64,000 nt of DNA from Actinoplanes palleronii. GTDB lineage: Bacteria; Actinomycetota; Actinomycetes; Mycobacteriales; Micromonosporaceae. The position numbers and the translations under genes are program-made. This document shows positions 45,055 to 53,666 of the stretch, in pieces (positions within the stretch are counted from its first letter, which is position 1; every line of letters starts with the position of its first letter). Where the stretch lies: assembly GCF_016862315.1 (NCBI RefSeq), contig NZ_BOMS01000057.1, positions 159,304 to 223,303 of the forward strand, read 5' to 3'. The notes beneath the pieces were generated by a model. The model worked only from the letters and a program-made list of their open reading frames with translations, was not told where the DNA came from and ran no database searches.

Positions 45055-45765
45055 ATGAACCTGCCACTGACCCCCCTCGCCCCGGCCGTGCCGACCGCCC
45101 AGCGCCGGGTCCAGCTCGCACGCCTGATCCGGCTGCTGGTCGCCGCGACCATCACCTACAACGTGATCGAGGCCGTCATCGCGATCAGCGCCGGCGCCGC
45201 CGCGGACTCGACCGCGCTGATCGGGTTCGGCCTCGACTCGGTCATCGAGGTCTCCTCGGCCGCCGCGGTCGCCTGGCAGTTCACCGCCCGCGACCCCGAG
45301 AAGCGGGAGAAGACCGCCCTGCGGATCATCGCGATCTCGTTCTTCGCGCTCGCCGCCTACGTCACCGCCGAATCAGTGCGCGCCCTGCTCGGCGGCGCCG
45401 AAGCCGAACACTCCACCGTCGGGATCATCCTCGCGGCGGTGTCCCTGACGATCATGCCCGGACTGTCCTACGCCCAGCGTCGCGCCGGCCACGAGCTCGG
45501 CTCCCGGACCGCGGTCGCCGACTCGAAACAGACGCTGCTCTGCACCTACCTGTCCGCGGTCCTGCTCGTCGGCCTCGTCGTCAACAGCCTGTTCGGCTGG
45601 AGCTGGGCCGACCCGATCGCCGGGCTGATCATCGCCGCCGTCGCGATCAAGGAAGGCCGAGAAGCCTGGCGCGGAGACACCTGCTGCGTCCCCGACCCGC
45701 TCGCCGTCGCCACGGCAGACGTTACGCCGGGCTGCGCCGACGACTGCTGCACCAGCCGACGGTGA
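45055..45765 (+). CDS. Cation efflux-family transporter
   Basis: A 236-residue membrane protein with five or six helices of the cation diffusion facilitator superfamily: VAATITYNVIEAVIAISAGA, DSTALIGFGLDSVIEVSSAA (metal-site D...GxxxD pattern), a second pair of acidic positions at ADSKQTLLC, and WADPIAGLIIAAVAIKEG. The C-terminal tail is cysteine-rich (DTCCVPDP, GCADDCC). The metal is unproven. ATG 45055 overlaps the end of the ArsR remnant; the stop overlaps the next gene (GTGA). Confidence 0.9.
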   Translation: MNLPLTPLAPAVPTAQRRVQLARLIRLLVAATITYNVIEAVIAISAGAAADSTALIGFGLDSVIEVSSAAAVAWQFTARDPEKREKTALRIIAISFFALAAYVTAESVRALLGGAEAEHSTVGIILAAVSLTIMPGLSYAQRRAGHELGSRTAVADSKQTLLCTYLSAVLLVGLVVNSLFGWSWADPIAGLIIAAVAIKEGREAWRGDTCCVPDPLAVATADVTPGCADDCCTSRR

Positions 45766-46058
45766 CCGGAATGGCTGCGGAATGGCTGACCAGCGCGATT
45801 TTGATCGCCGTGCTCACCACCGGATTCGGGCACTTCGAGACCGTCCGGCCCTGGTGGGCCCGTGTCACCCGCTGGCTCGCCTACCTCGCCGTCACCGGCC
45901 TGATCGGACACTGGGCCGGCCGTCCGTGGACGTTCCGCTGGATCTTCGCACTTCCCACGCTCGGCGCCGTCTTCCACGTGATCTGGTGCCGGCGCCACGG
46001 CATCAACCCGCTCACCGCCGAACCCCGCGACGGCTATGAACAACTCCGCCGCCGCTGA
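45762..46058 (+). CDS. Small membrane protein coupled to cation transporter
   Basis: A 98-residue protein (95 if ATG 45771 is used) with three hydrophobic segments: WLTSAILIAVLTTGFGHFE, WLAYLAVTGLIGHWAG and WIFALPTLGAVFHVIW. The GTG start overlaps the transporter stop by 4 bp, so it is co-translated. Homologous small proteins are common in actinobacteria without known function. Confidence 0.8.
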   Translation: MTGMAAEWLTSAILIAVLTTGFGHFETVRPWWARVTRWLAYLAVTGLIGHWAGRPWTFRWIFALPTLGAVFHVIWCRRHGINPLTAEPRDGYEQLRRR

Positions 46059-46074
46059 TCTCGCACCACCCTGG

Positions 46075-47340
46075 TCAGGGTCTGGTGAGGCGGCCGGCCA
46101 TGGCGTGGGCGGCGGCCGTGACGACGGTGCGGTCGTAGGTGACCACGAACTCGAACTGGCGGTCGCCGTCGGGTCCGGTGTCGCCCAGGTCGCGGGCCAT
46201 CAGCGCCGCCGCGGTGTGCGCGCCCAGCACCACGACGGTCCACTCGCTGGCCAGGGGATCCTGGATCGACAGGCTGCCGCCGCGCACGCCGGGGGCGGGC
46301 TCCGGGACCATGTCCACGCCGAGGGCCGCGATGAACGGCAGCCGGGCGGCGAGCTCGGTGTAGCGCCGGACGGTGGACGGGCGGAAGAAATCTGCGTGTT
46401 CGAACGCGGCGAGCAGCATCGGCGGCACCGCGGCCTGCAACGCCATCAGCTCCAGGGTCTTCGACAGCGGGACGAGCAGATGTTTGGGCGCGTGCCGGAT
46501 CCGCTTTCCGGCACCGATCAATTCGTACGGTGTGGCGCGCAGCGCCGCGCCGATCGGCCGGGCGGTGAACCGTTCCGGCCGGAACGTCGACGGCGGGAAC
46601 TGGCGTTCGCCCCGGCTCCACAGCCAGCCCTGACCGAGGGTGGCGCCCAGCACCAGCGCCCGGGTCAGGTCGTCCGGGGTCTCGATGCCTTCCGCGACCA
46701 CTTCCGCGCCGGCCTGCTCGGCATAGGCGCGCACGGCGCCGGCCACCGTCACCGTCGCGGGATCCTTGACGGTGCGCAACAGCTTCAGGTCGAGCTTGAC
46801 CACTTCCGGTCGCAGCAGCGGGATGAACGCGAGAGATTCGGGGTGCACCCCCACGTCGTCCAGGGCGATGGCGCATCCCGCGGCGCGCAGCCGCTCGGCG
46901 CCGGCCAGTATCCCGGCGACATCCTCGGCCAGCGCCCGCTCGGTGATCTCGACGACCACCTGAACGTGCGGGACCCGGGTGGCGAGCGCGTCGAGCACGA
47001 CGTCCAGCCGCTGGGTCAGCGTGCTGGGTTCGAGGTTGACGAACAACGTCACCGGCCGGGCCGGCGACATGGTCGCGGCATCCTGCAGCGAGGACAGCAG
47101 CGACGCCCGTTCCAGGTCGGCGAGCCGGTCGGTGGCCCGGGCCGCGTCGAGCAGTGCCATCGGTGACTGCAGCGGGGATCCGGCGGGCCCGCGCAGCAGT
47201 GCCTCGAAGGCCACTACCACCCCGGTGTCCACATCGACGAACGGTTGATAGACGCAGTGCAGGCCGCCGTCACGCAGGATGTCGTCGAGAACGGTCACGG
47301 TGTCGCTGACCGTGGTCTGGCGCGTGTCCATGGCCCCCAT
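46075..47340 (-). CDS. Cyclic di-GMP phosphodiesterase, EAL plus DICT domains
   Basis: A 421-residue soluble protein. EAL domain about 20-255 with the catalytic set intact: FEALLRG, FVNLEP, VVEITER, ALDDVG, KLDLKLL and VAEGIETPDD. After it comes a DICT sensory domain (about 275-400: GKRIRHAPKHLLVPLSKTLE, ALGVDMVPEPAPGVRG, LASEWTVVVLGAH). DICT domains are found with light- and signal-sensing GGDEF/EAL proteins. With the diguanylate cyclase at 6386-7873 the window encodes both making and breaking of c-di-GMP. Start could be ATG 47340 or 47331. Confidence 0.92.
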   Translation of the reverse strand: MGAMDTRQTTVSDTVTVLDDILRDGGLHCVYQPFVDVDTGVVVAFEALLRGPAGSPLQSPMALLDAARATDRLADLERASLLSSLQDAATMSPARPVTLFVNLEPSTLTQRLDVVLDALATRVPHVQVVVEITERALAEDVAGILAGAERLRAAGCAIALDDVGVHPESLAFIPLLRPEVVKLDLKLLRTVKDPATVTVAGAVRAYAEQAGAEVVAEGIETPDDLTRALVLGATLGQGWLWSRGERQFPPSTFRPERFTARPIGAALRATPYELIGAGKRIRHAPKHLLVPLSKTLELMALQAAVPPMLLAAFEHADFFRPSTVRRYTELAARLPFIAALGVDMVPEPAPGVRGGSLSIQDPLASEWTVVVLGAHTAAALMARDLGDTGPDGDRQFEFVVTYDRTVVTAAAHAMAGRLTRP

Positions 47341-47424
47341 GAGCCACTATTCGGCAGCACGGTGACACCGCTGAGCCGCTTTGTCGGGCGCTGGTCCCGC
47401 CGCGAGGTTCGACCGCGTCGAGGG

Positions 47425-48360
47425 TCAGTGGATGTGCACGGTGCCGGTCGTCGCCGGGCGGGTGGCTTCGCGGGCGAGCTCCCGCCGGCGCCAGGCGCCC
47501 GGTGGCATGTCGTGGTGGCGCTGGAATGCGGCGGCCAGCGCATACGGCGAGCCGTAGCCGGTCAGGCCGGCGATCTCGGCCAGGGTCCGGTCGGTGGTGC
47601 GCAGGTGGTCCCGGGCGAGGGACATGCGCCAGTCGGTCAGGTACTGGATCGGGGTCTGGCCCAGCGCCTGGGTGAACACGCGGGCGAAGGCCGCGCGGGA
47701 CAGGCCGCTGATCGCCGCGAGGTCGGGCACCGTCCACGGGCGGGTGGCGTCCTGGTGCATGGCCTGCAGGGCCGGGCTGAGCCGGGGGTCGGTGGAGGCG
47801 CGGAACCAGGGTGGTGCGTCGGCGCTCTGCCGCAGACCGGTGCGCAGGGCCAGCACGAGCAGCACGTCGAGCAGCCGGTCCAGGATCGTCTGCTGGCCGG
47901 GCTCGGTCGTGCTCAGCTCGTGCGACAGCACGGCGACGATGTCGTGCAGCGGGTCGCCGACGCCGGCGGACAGCGGCACGACCTCGGGCAGCGCGTCGAG
48001 CAGGCCCTGGCCGATGTCGCCGGAGAACCGGTACGCCCCGCACAGGAACACCGTCGTCCGCTGCCCGGCGACAGGTGCGCGGCCGGCCTGGAACTCCGAA
48101 GCCTCCTGACAGTCGGCGCCGGGCTCGTGGGCGATGTGATGGGTGCGGCCGCCACGGACCAGGGCCAGCTCGCCCGGTGCCAGCTCGATCGCCGACTCCG
48201 GATCGTCGAACCACAGCCAGGCGCGACCCTGCACGACGGTGTGCACCGAGAGCTGGATGGTGCCGGCCAGGGCCAGGCCCCAGGGCGGGGTGGCCACGGT
48301 CCTGGCGAAGACACCACCGGATGCGCGAGCCCGGGTCAGGTGGTCCTGTAGGAGATCCAT
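47425..48360 (-). CDS. AraC-family transcriptional regulator
   Basis: A 311-residue regulator with an N-terminal cupin sensor domain (about 1-175: WLWFDDPESAIELAPGELAL) and a C-terminal double helix-turn-helix (about 205-300: WTVPDLAAISGLSRAAFARV, then RTLAEIAGLTGYGSPYALAA). ATG 48360 is chosen over 48405 because AGGAGAT-like sequence lies nearby and homologues begin MDLLxDHL. Divergent from the NmrA-like gene, which it probably controls. Confidence 0.93.
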   Translation of the reverse strand: MDLLQDHLTRARASGGVFARTVATPPWGLALAGTIQLSVHTVVQGRAWLWFDDPESAIELAPGELALVRGGRTHHIAHEPGADCQEASEFQAGRAPVAGQRTTVFLCGAYRFSGDIGQGLLDALPEVVPLSAGVGDPLHDIVAVLSHELSTTEPGQQTILDRLLDVLLVLALRTGLRQSADAPPWFRASTDPRLSPALQAMHQDATRPWTVPDLAAISGLSRAAFARVFTQALGQTPIQYLTDWRMSLARDHLRTTDRTLAEIAGLTGYGSPYALAAAFQRHHDMPPGAWRRRELAREATRPATTGTVHIH

Positions 48361-48461
48361 CTGTGGAGAGTAACCGTGACGGGAGCGCGCGAGCGTCGTA
48401 CACAAAGATCTTGCGCTTGTGAAGCATTGAGGCGCTCACTGGGAACACCGACGATGGAGGC

Positions 48462-49316
48462 ATGACGAACTCGATCAAGACAGTGCTGGTGCTGGGCGGG
48501 ACCGGGCGCACCGGTGTGCTGGTGGCGCCGCTGCTGCGGGAGCGGGGGCTGACCGCCCGGGCCGCCGCGCGCAGCAACGCGGAGGTGCGCTTCGACTGGG
48601 ACGATCCGGCGACGCAGCGTGCCGCGCTCGACGGCGTGGACGGGGTGTACCTGGTCGCGCCGGTGCCCCGGGTCCGCTACGCGCAGCAGGTGGCGGCCTT
48701 CCTCGACCTGGCCGAGGAGGCCGACGTGCGGCACGTGACCTATCTGAGCACCTACCGCGGCGAGCAGGCCCCGGAGACGATGGACTTCCGGGCGGCCGAG
48801 GCCGAGCTGCGGGACCGGACCGCATTCACGCACACGATTCTGCAGCCCGGCTGGGTGATGCAGAACTTCGCCGACCACCACGTGCCGATCATCGACGACA
48901 CTCTCACCGTGCCGGCCGGGGCCGGCGCGGAGGCGTTCGTGGACGCGGCCGACATCGCCGCGGTGGCCGTCGAGACCCTGATCGATCCGGCCGCGCACGC
49001 CGGGCGCCGCTACGTGCTGACCGGCACCGAGGCACTCACGTTCGACCAGGTCGCCCGGACGATCGGTGCGGTGACCGGCCGGCCTGTCACCTATCAGGAC
49101 ATCGACCGTGACACCTGGGTCCGGGCCGTGGTCGCGACCGGGTTCGTGCCGGCCGACTACGGCGTGGTGCTCGACTGGCAGACCGCGTCGATCGCCACCG
49201 GTAACGGCTCCCGGCCCACCGGCGACGTCCACCGGGTGACCGGCCGGCAGCCGACCAGCCTGGCGGACTTCGCCCGGCGGGCGTTCCCCGCAGCGGAGGA
49301 CGCGTTGACGGGCTGA
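48462..49316 (+). CDS. NmrA-like NAD(P)-binding oxidoreductase
   Basis: A 284-residue atypical SDR. Cofactor loop VLVLGGTGRTGVLVAPLL at 8-25; no YxxxK catalytic pair at the usual site, as in NmrA/azoreductase-like and ergot-alkaloid EasG-like proteins. LQPGWVMQNF and VDAADIAAVA are family blocks. The AraC-divergent setting recalls inducible detoxification loci. Substrate unknown. Confidence 0.92.
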   Translation: MTNSIKTVLVLGGTGRTGVLVAPLLRERGLTARAAARSNAEVRFDWDDPATQRAALDGVDGVYLVAPVPRVRYAQQVAAFLDLAEEADVRHVTYLSTYRGEQAPETMDFRAAEAELRDRTAFTHTILQPGWVMQNFADHHVPIIDDTLTVPAGAGAEAFVDAADIAAVAVETLIDPAAHAGRRYVLTGTEALTFDQVARTIGAVTGRPVTYQDIDRDTWVRAVVATGFVPADYGVVLDWQTASIATGNGSRPTGDVHRVTGRQPTSLADFARRAFPAAEDALTG

Positions 49317-49348
49317 CGTGTGTGGGGTCGGTCCGGCACGATGACGGC

Positions 49349-49789
49349 ATGTACACGCTGATCAGGTTGTCGCGGGCGGTGTACCGCGCCGTGGTCTGGC
49401 TGGCGAACTCGCCGAGGACGCTGGCGCTCGCGTACCTGATCCTGATCGTCGTCTGCGGCGGGCTCTACTCGTGGTTCGAGAGCGCGTCGATCGGCGATTC
49501 GCTCTGGTGGGCGGTCATCACCGCGTCCACGGTCGGGTACGGCGACATCTCCCCGCACAACACACCGGCCCGGATCCTGGCGGTGCTGCTCATCTCGGTG
49601 ATGGTGCTGCTGGTCATCCCGCTGATCACGGCTCACTTCGCGAGCAAGCTGATCGTCGACCACGACGCGTTCCGGCACGAGGAGCAGGAGGAGCTGAAGC
49701 AGAACCTGCGCCGGGTCCGGCAGCTGCTGGAGGAGCTGGCCGTACGAGAAGGGGTTGTCCTCCCCGATGACCCGGCGGCCCCGGACTGA
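49349..49789 (+). CDS. Two-helix potassium channel
   Basis: A 146-residue KcsA-type ion channel subunit: outer helix LALAYLILIVVCGGLYSW, pore helix WWAVITASTVGYGD with the complete K+ selectivity filter TVGYGD at 65-70, inner helix ILAVLLISVMVLLVIPLI, then a charged coiled-coil tail (HEEQEELKQNLRRVRQLLEE) that could assemble the tetramer. No RCK or cyclic-nucleotide domain. ATG 49349. Confidence 0.94.
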   Translation: MYTLIRLSRAVYRAVVWLANSPRTLALAYLILIVVCGGLYSWFESASIGDSLWWAVITASTVGYGDISPHNTPARILAVLLISVMVLLVIPLITAHFASKLIVDHDAFRHEEQEELKQNLRRVRQLLEELAVREGVVLPDDPAAPD

Positions 49790-49815
49790 TCGATCGGTGT
49801 CATAGGGTGGCCGGC

Positions 49816-50277
49816 ATGAGCAGCGCTCCCACGAGTGGGCGGGTCCTGACCCGGCTGGACACCGAAATCCTCGTCACGCAGGGCATGATCGTGCTCCTCG
49901 ACGACGCCGGCGACTACGGGCTGGCCGAGCGGGGCTGGTTGTCGGTCACCCCGAACTGCGTGGTCGCGATCAGTGCCGGCGCCACCGACCACTATGCCCG
50001 GGTGATCGTCGAGGTCTGGGACGCGGCGCCGCCGCCGGCCGCCGGCTGGGAGAGCGGCAAGGCGGCCCGGGTCCGGCTGGACAGCGGCTACCTGGAGATC
50101 CAGCCGACCGACACGCACGTGCTGCGGATCGGCCCGCCCGGCCGGTATGAGCTGCGGGTCTATACCGCCGGGCGGTCCCGCATCGCCGAGCTGACCCCGC
50201 GCGCCGGGATCGACGAGCTGCGCGGGGTGGAGTCGTTCCTGTTCCAGTTCTGGCCGGCCGTGGAATCGCTCCCATAG
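49816..50277 (+). CDS. Hypothetical protein
   Basis: A 153-residue soluble protein: MSSAPTSGRVLTRLDTEILV, ISAGATDHYARVIVEVWDAA, LEIQPTDTHVLRIGPPGRYE, then GVESFLFQFWPAVESLP. Alternating hydrophobic strands suggest an all-beta fold. Not recognised. It is 26 bp after the channel gene on the same strand and may share its transcript. Confidence 0.7.
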   Translation: MSSAPTSGRVLTRLDTEILVTQGMIVLLDDAGDYGLAERGWLSVTPNCVVAISAGATDHYARVIVEVWDAAPPPAAGWESGKAARVRLDSGYLEIQPTDTHVLRIGPPGRYELRVYTAGRSRIAELTPRAGIDELRGVESFLFQFWPAVESLP

Positions 50278-50418
50278 CGAGTTGGAACTTCCGGCGGCAA
50301 AGCGGTAGTTACCGAAGCAACCCGGTCACGGCGGGGCGGTGCGATCGCCCTCGTTCACGTTAATTTGCCCCTTCGGATCTATAGCCGTCAATGAGACGGC
50401 GCTCGAAGGGAGCAAGAG

Positions 50419-53001
50419 TTGATACCTCATGTCCTGCTGGCAGCCACGCTGGCGATCGCCGGGCTGGCGCCGCCACCCGCGGCGGCACCGGAAAAAGTGT
50501 CCGTCGGCACGGGGACCATCCAGCCGTTCTACTCGCCGATCGAAGCCGACGGCGATGCGGTACCCGACGCCGTACGGCGGTCACTCGCGCCGGCGGAGGA
50601 GCGCGAGCCGACCGCGGAGGACGCCCGCGCCCTGGCCGAGAAGCTGGGCGACAAGTCGTACTCCGGCGCCGGTGAGGGGACCGCGGCGCTCGCGGCCAGT
50701 TCCGCGCGCAAGCCGCCGGCCAGCCCGGACGAGAGCTACCTCGGCCCGTGCTGGGACAGCGACGGCGGCCGCGGCGAGTACGGCCGGGTCTACAACCGGT
50801 TCCACTGGTGCCAGCGCGGTCGCATCGGCGGCATCGTGAAGGACGAGGACGGCGACGAGGTGGGCCGGGTCAGCGTGATCTTCCGGGCCGCCGCGTACGG
50901 CCGGGACGACGGCAGCCGCGACGTGCGGGTCTTCCTGCGCTCCGAACCCGGCTCGGCGGTGTACGAGGGTGGCTGGCCGTGGGACCAGGCCGAGCTGCGC
51001 AGCGCCCTGCTGCACATCTGGGTGGACTGCGACGACTACGTCAGCGGCTGCACCGCCGGTGGCGCGACCGCCGGCAAGACGATGAACGACTGGGACACCG
51101 ACGGGAGCTGGAGCTCCTGGACGGTGGCCTCGTCCGACACCAGCGGCACCGGGCCGTACCTGGTCAGCCGGCACCTGTGGCACTTCAAGTCGAGCGTGTT
51201 CTCGTACGCGATGCCCGGCGTGCCGGCGCAGAAGTTCGCGGAGTCGCACACCATCCGATGTGACTCGGCGACCGTCGGTTTCGCCAAGAGCCGGTCCAAG
51301 GCGTGCGTGTTCGACGACGTCATCCCGCACCTGCAGTACTCGGCGGTCAGCGCGAAGCACGGCGAGGTGGCCCGGCACATCCAGTGCGCGCTCGACACCT
51401 CGTGCACGTCGTACCCGTTGAAGGCCGGCAAGCAGGTCCCGGGCAAGTTCGTCGACGACCGCGACGCGCCCGGCCTGCACCGGATCACCGACAAGACGCC
51501 GACCCATCCCGACGGCGTGACGTACTACGCGAAGAACAGCTATCAGAAGGATCAGGCCTGCCAGCAGGGGACGCCGTACCTCACCGACGGGCTGCCGCCG
51601 GCGCTGTACAACCCGCCGGTGCAGCAGTGCGACGAGTTCCCGTTCGCCTCGACCAAGGAGGGCGCCGGCGTCGGGGACTGGAACTTCTCGGTGCTCGGGG
51701 TGACGGCCGCCGACAACCGGTGCGCCGGGATCGGGCTGAAGGCGTACTACCGCGACGACCGGATCCTGGTGTGGCAGCCGAGCATCCCGGACGCCTCGCA
51801 GGACGAGTTCTACGTGCACATCACCGACACGCCGGACACCAGCCCGCCCGGCGAGTGCGTCGACGAACCGGACGAGGGTGAGGTCACCGACCTGCCGCCG
51901 ACCGTCGACGCCGGTGCGAACGTCGAGGGTGACGAGGGCTCGGTCATCACCCTGACCGGCAGTGCGGCCGACGCCGAGGGCACGCCGTCGACCGGCTGGA
52001 CGTATGCGCCGGGTGCCGGCACCGACCCGGGCGCCTCCTGCAGCTTCACCGCCGAGGGCAGCCTCAGCACCGGCATCACCTGCACCGACGACGGCCTCTA
52101 CACGGTGTGGCTGACGGCCAACGACGGGGTCAACGGCTCGGTCAGCGACAGTGCGACGGTCACCGTCTACAACGTGGCGCCCTCGGTCACGCCGCAGCCC
52201 ACCCCGACCGCCCGGGTCGCCGCGGCCGGCATCACCACACCCACACCGTGGCAGGTGTTCCGGATCGGCACCCCGGTGAAACTCGCCGCCGACTTCACCG
52301 ACCCGGGCCTCAACGACACGCACATCTGCGCGACCAACTGGGACGACGGCACAACACAGACCTTCATTTCGTACGGGCGGAAGTGCGTCCGCGAGCACAC
52401 CTACACCCGGCCCGGGATGTTCACGATCAGCACCGGAGTCACCGACGACGACGGCGGCATCGCCAGCCCCTCCACGGTCATGGTGATCGTCTACGACCCG
52501 GACGGCGGCTGGGCCAACGTGGACGGCTCGTACGACTCACCGGCCGGCGCGCTGCCCGCCGCCCCCACGGTGAGCGCCGAGGGCTGGCTGCACCTGACCG
52601 GCCACTACTACCCGCAGGACAAGAGCACCCCGGTCGGAGCGGCCCGCAACTGGCTGGCGCCGGGCAGCCCGTACCGGTACGACATCAGCGGCGGCACCCT
52701 GGAGTGGCTGGTGGTCACCCCGGACGGCAAGATCGCGGCCAAGACGACCGGCACGCTGGCCGGCAGTTCCGAGCGGTACGGCATCGTCCTTTACGCGTAC
52801 GAGAGCTGCACGGGCGCGACCCGGGCCGGCGCGTGCCAGATCGGCCCGGACCGGGTTCGTACCGTGGTGTGGCCGCTGTCGAAGGGTGACTATCCGACCG
52901 GGGACGTCCTCTACGACAGTCGCGCGTCGGCCGGTTATGACGTCGACGTGGCCGACCCGCTGTCCATCCGTACCGGAAATGTTTTGATCCAGTGGCCGTG
53001 A
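50419..53001 (+). CDS. Secreted NucA/NucB-type deoxyribonuclease with PKD repeats
   Basis: An 860-residue exported protein. The conserved nuclease block CDEFPFASTKEGAG (about 404-417), preceded by TPYLTDGLPPALYN, is the NucA/NucB catalytic signature. Two PKD-like Ig domains follow (about 490-590, TLTGSAADAEGTPSTGW; about 600-695, HTYTRPGMFTISTGVTDDDG). The frame begins only at TTG 50419, with AAGGGAG six bases upstream, giving a signal peptide IPHVLLAATLAIAGLAPPPA that lacks the usual positive N-region. Many cysteines occur before the nuclease block. Probably degrades extracellular DNA. Confidence 0.85.
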   Translation: MIPHVLLAATLAIAGLAPPPAAAPEKVSVGTGTIQPFYSPIEADGDAVPDAVRRSLAPAEEREPTAEDARALAEKLGDKSYSGAGEGTAALAASSARKPPASPDESYLGPCWDSDGGRGEYGRVYNRFHWCQRGRIGGIVKDEDGDEVGRVSVIFRAAAYGRDDGSRDVRVFLRSEPGSAVYEGGWPWDQAELRSALLHIWVDCDDYVSGCTAGGATAGKTMNDWDTDGSWSSWTVASSDTSGTGPYLVSRHLWHFKSSVFSYAMPGVPAQKFAESHTIRCDSATVGFAKSRSKACVFDDVIPHLQYSAVSAKHGEVARHIQCALDTSCTSYPLKAGKQVPGKFVDDRDAPGLHRITDKTPTHPDGVTYYAKNSYQKDQACQQGTPYLTDGLPPALYNPPVQQCDEFPFASTKEGAGVGDWNFSVLGVTAADNRCAGIGLKAYYRDDRILVWQPSIPDASQDEFYVHITDTPDTSPPGECVDEPDEGEVTDLPPTVDAGANVEGDEGSVITLTGSAADAEGTPSTGWTYAPGAGTDPGASCSFTAEGSLSTGITCTDDGLYTVWLTANDGVNGSVSDSATVTVYNVAPSVTPQPTPTARVAAAGITTPTPWQVFRIGTPVKLAADFTDPGLNDTHICATNWDDGTTQTFISYGRKCVREHTYTRPGMFTISTGVTDDDGGIASPSTVMVIVYDPDGGWANVDGSYDSPAGALPAAPTVSAEGWLHLTGHYYPQDKSTPVGAARNWLAPGSPYRYDISGGTLEWLVVTPDGKIAAKTTGTLAGSSERYGIVLYAYESCTGATRAGACQIGPDRVRTVVWPLSKGDYPTGDVLYDSRASAGYDVDVADPLSIRTGNVLIQWP

Positions 53002-53017
53002 CAACGGCCTGACGCCG

Positions 53018-53054
53018 CGGCCGCCGCCTGGACCACAGGTCCGTGCGGCGGCCG
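53018..53054. terminator. Bidirectional terminator hairpin
   Basis: A perfect 10-bp stem CGGCCGCCGC / GCGGCGGCCG with a 17-nt loop separates the convergent nuclease and EXLDI genes. Confidence 0.6.
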
Positions 53055-53060
53055 GGTGGG

Positions 53061-53603
53061 TCAGATGTCGAGGTCTTCGACTTCGGGCTCGTCGTGGATG
53101 GTCTGCAGCGCCAGCCGGTAGAGCTCGGCCGGCAGCAGCGGCTCGAGCTCCTCGACGGTGTCGACGACGGCGAAGGTGGCCTGGGCCGGCGTGCGCATCC
53201 AGGCCTGGTCGGGGGACCAGTCGCCGATCCAGCCGCGCCAGCCGCTGGACCACTTCTGGCCGCGTTCGGCGTTCGGGCCGGCCGGGATGTGCAGCTCGGG
53301 CCGGGAGTGGTGCACCGCGAAGCGGCCCTTGGCCGTGCGGAACAGCGAGTAGGTCTCCTCGCCGTCGTTGCTCGACGCGGTCCACTCGCCCAGCGCCACA
53401 CCGAGGAACCGTTTGATCGAGGAGTTGGCGAGCCCGACCTTCACGGTGATCTCGGCGTACCCGGCGTGCTTGGCCTCCTCGATCGTGACCAGCCGCCGCA
53501 GGGCGGTGACGATGGCGCCCGACAGGTTGCCGCCGGTCAGTTCCTGAGCTCGTTGCAGCACCGGCAGGTCGTCGTCGGCGATGTAAATCGTCTTGTTCGG
53601 CAT
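53061..53603 (-). CDS. EXLDI-family protein with ribbon-helix-helix-like N-terminus
   Basis: A 180-residue protein ending EVEDLDI, the C-terminal EXLDI signature of a family restricted to actinobacteria and typically encoded beside an ABC exporter, as here. The first 45 residues, TIYIADDDLPVLQRAQELTG then LSGAIVTALRRLV, have the strand-helix-helix pattern of ribbon-helix-helix DNA-binding proteins. The centre (KRFLGVALGEWTASSNDGEE, YSLFRTAKGRFAVH) is family-specific. ATG 53603. Divergent from drrA-like/drrB-like genes across a TACGTA-rich dyad; I infer an autoregulatory repressor. Function otherwise unknown. Confidence 0.85.
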   Translation of the reverse strand: MPNKTIYIADDDLPVLQRAQELTGGNLSGAIVTALRRLVTIEEAKHAGYAEITVKVGLANSSIKRFLGVALGEWTASSNDGEETYSLFRTAKGRFAVHHSRPELHIPAGPNAERGQKWSSGWRGWIGDWSPDQAWMRTPAQATFAVVDTVEELEPLLPAELYRLALQTIHDEPEVEDLDI

Positions 53604-53624
53604 CTGTCTCACCCCTGGACAGCA

Positions 53625-53666
53625 GTGTACGCATACGTGTAGGACTACGTACATGCATACGTACAC
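53625..53666. promoter_or_regulatory. TACGTA-rich imperfect dyad at EXLDI/ABC divergent promoter
   Basis: GTGTACGCATACGTGTAG (53625-53642) faces CTACGTACATGCATACGTAC (53645-53664) followed by AC. GCATACGT occurs twice. The dyad covers the ABC ATPase ATG (53653) and ends 22 bp from the EXLDI start, so a bound regulator would block both genes. Confidence 0.55.
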
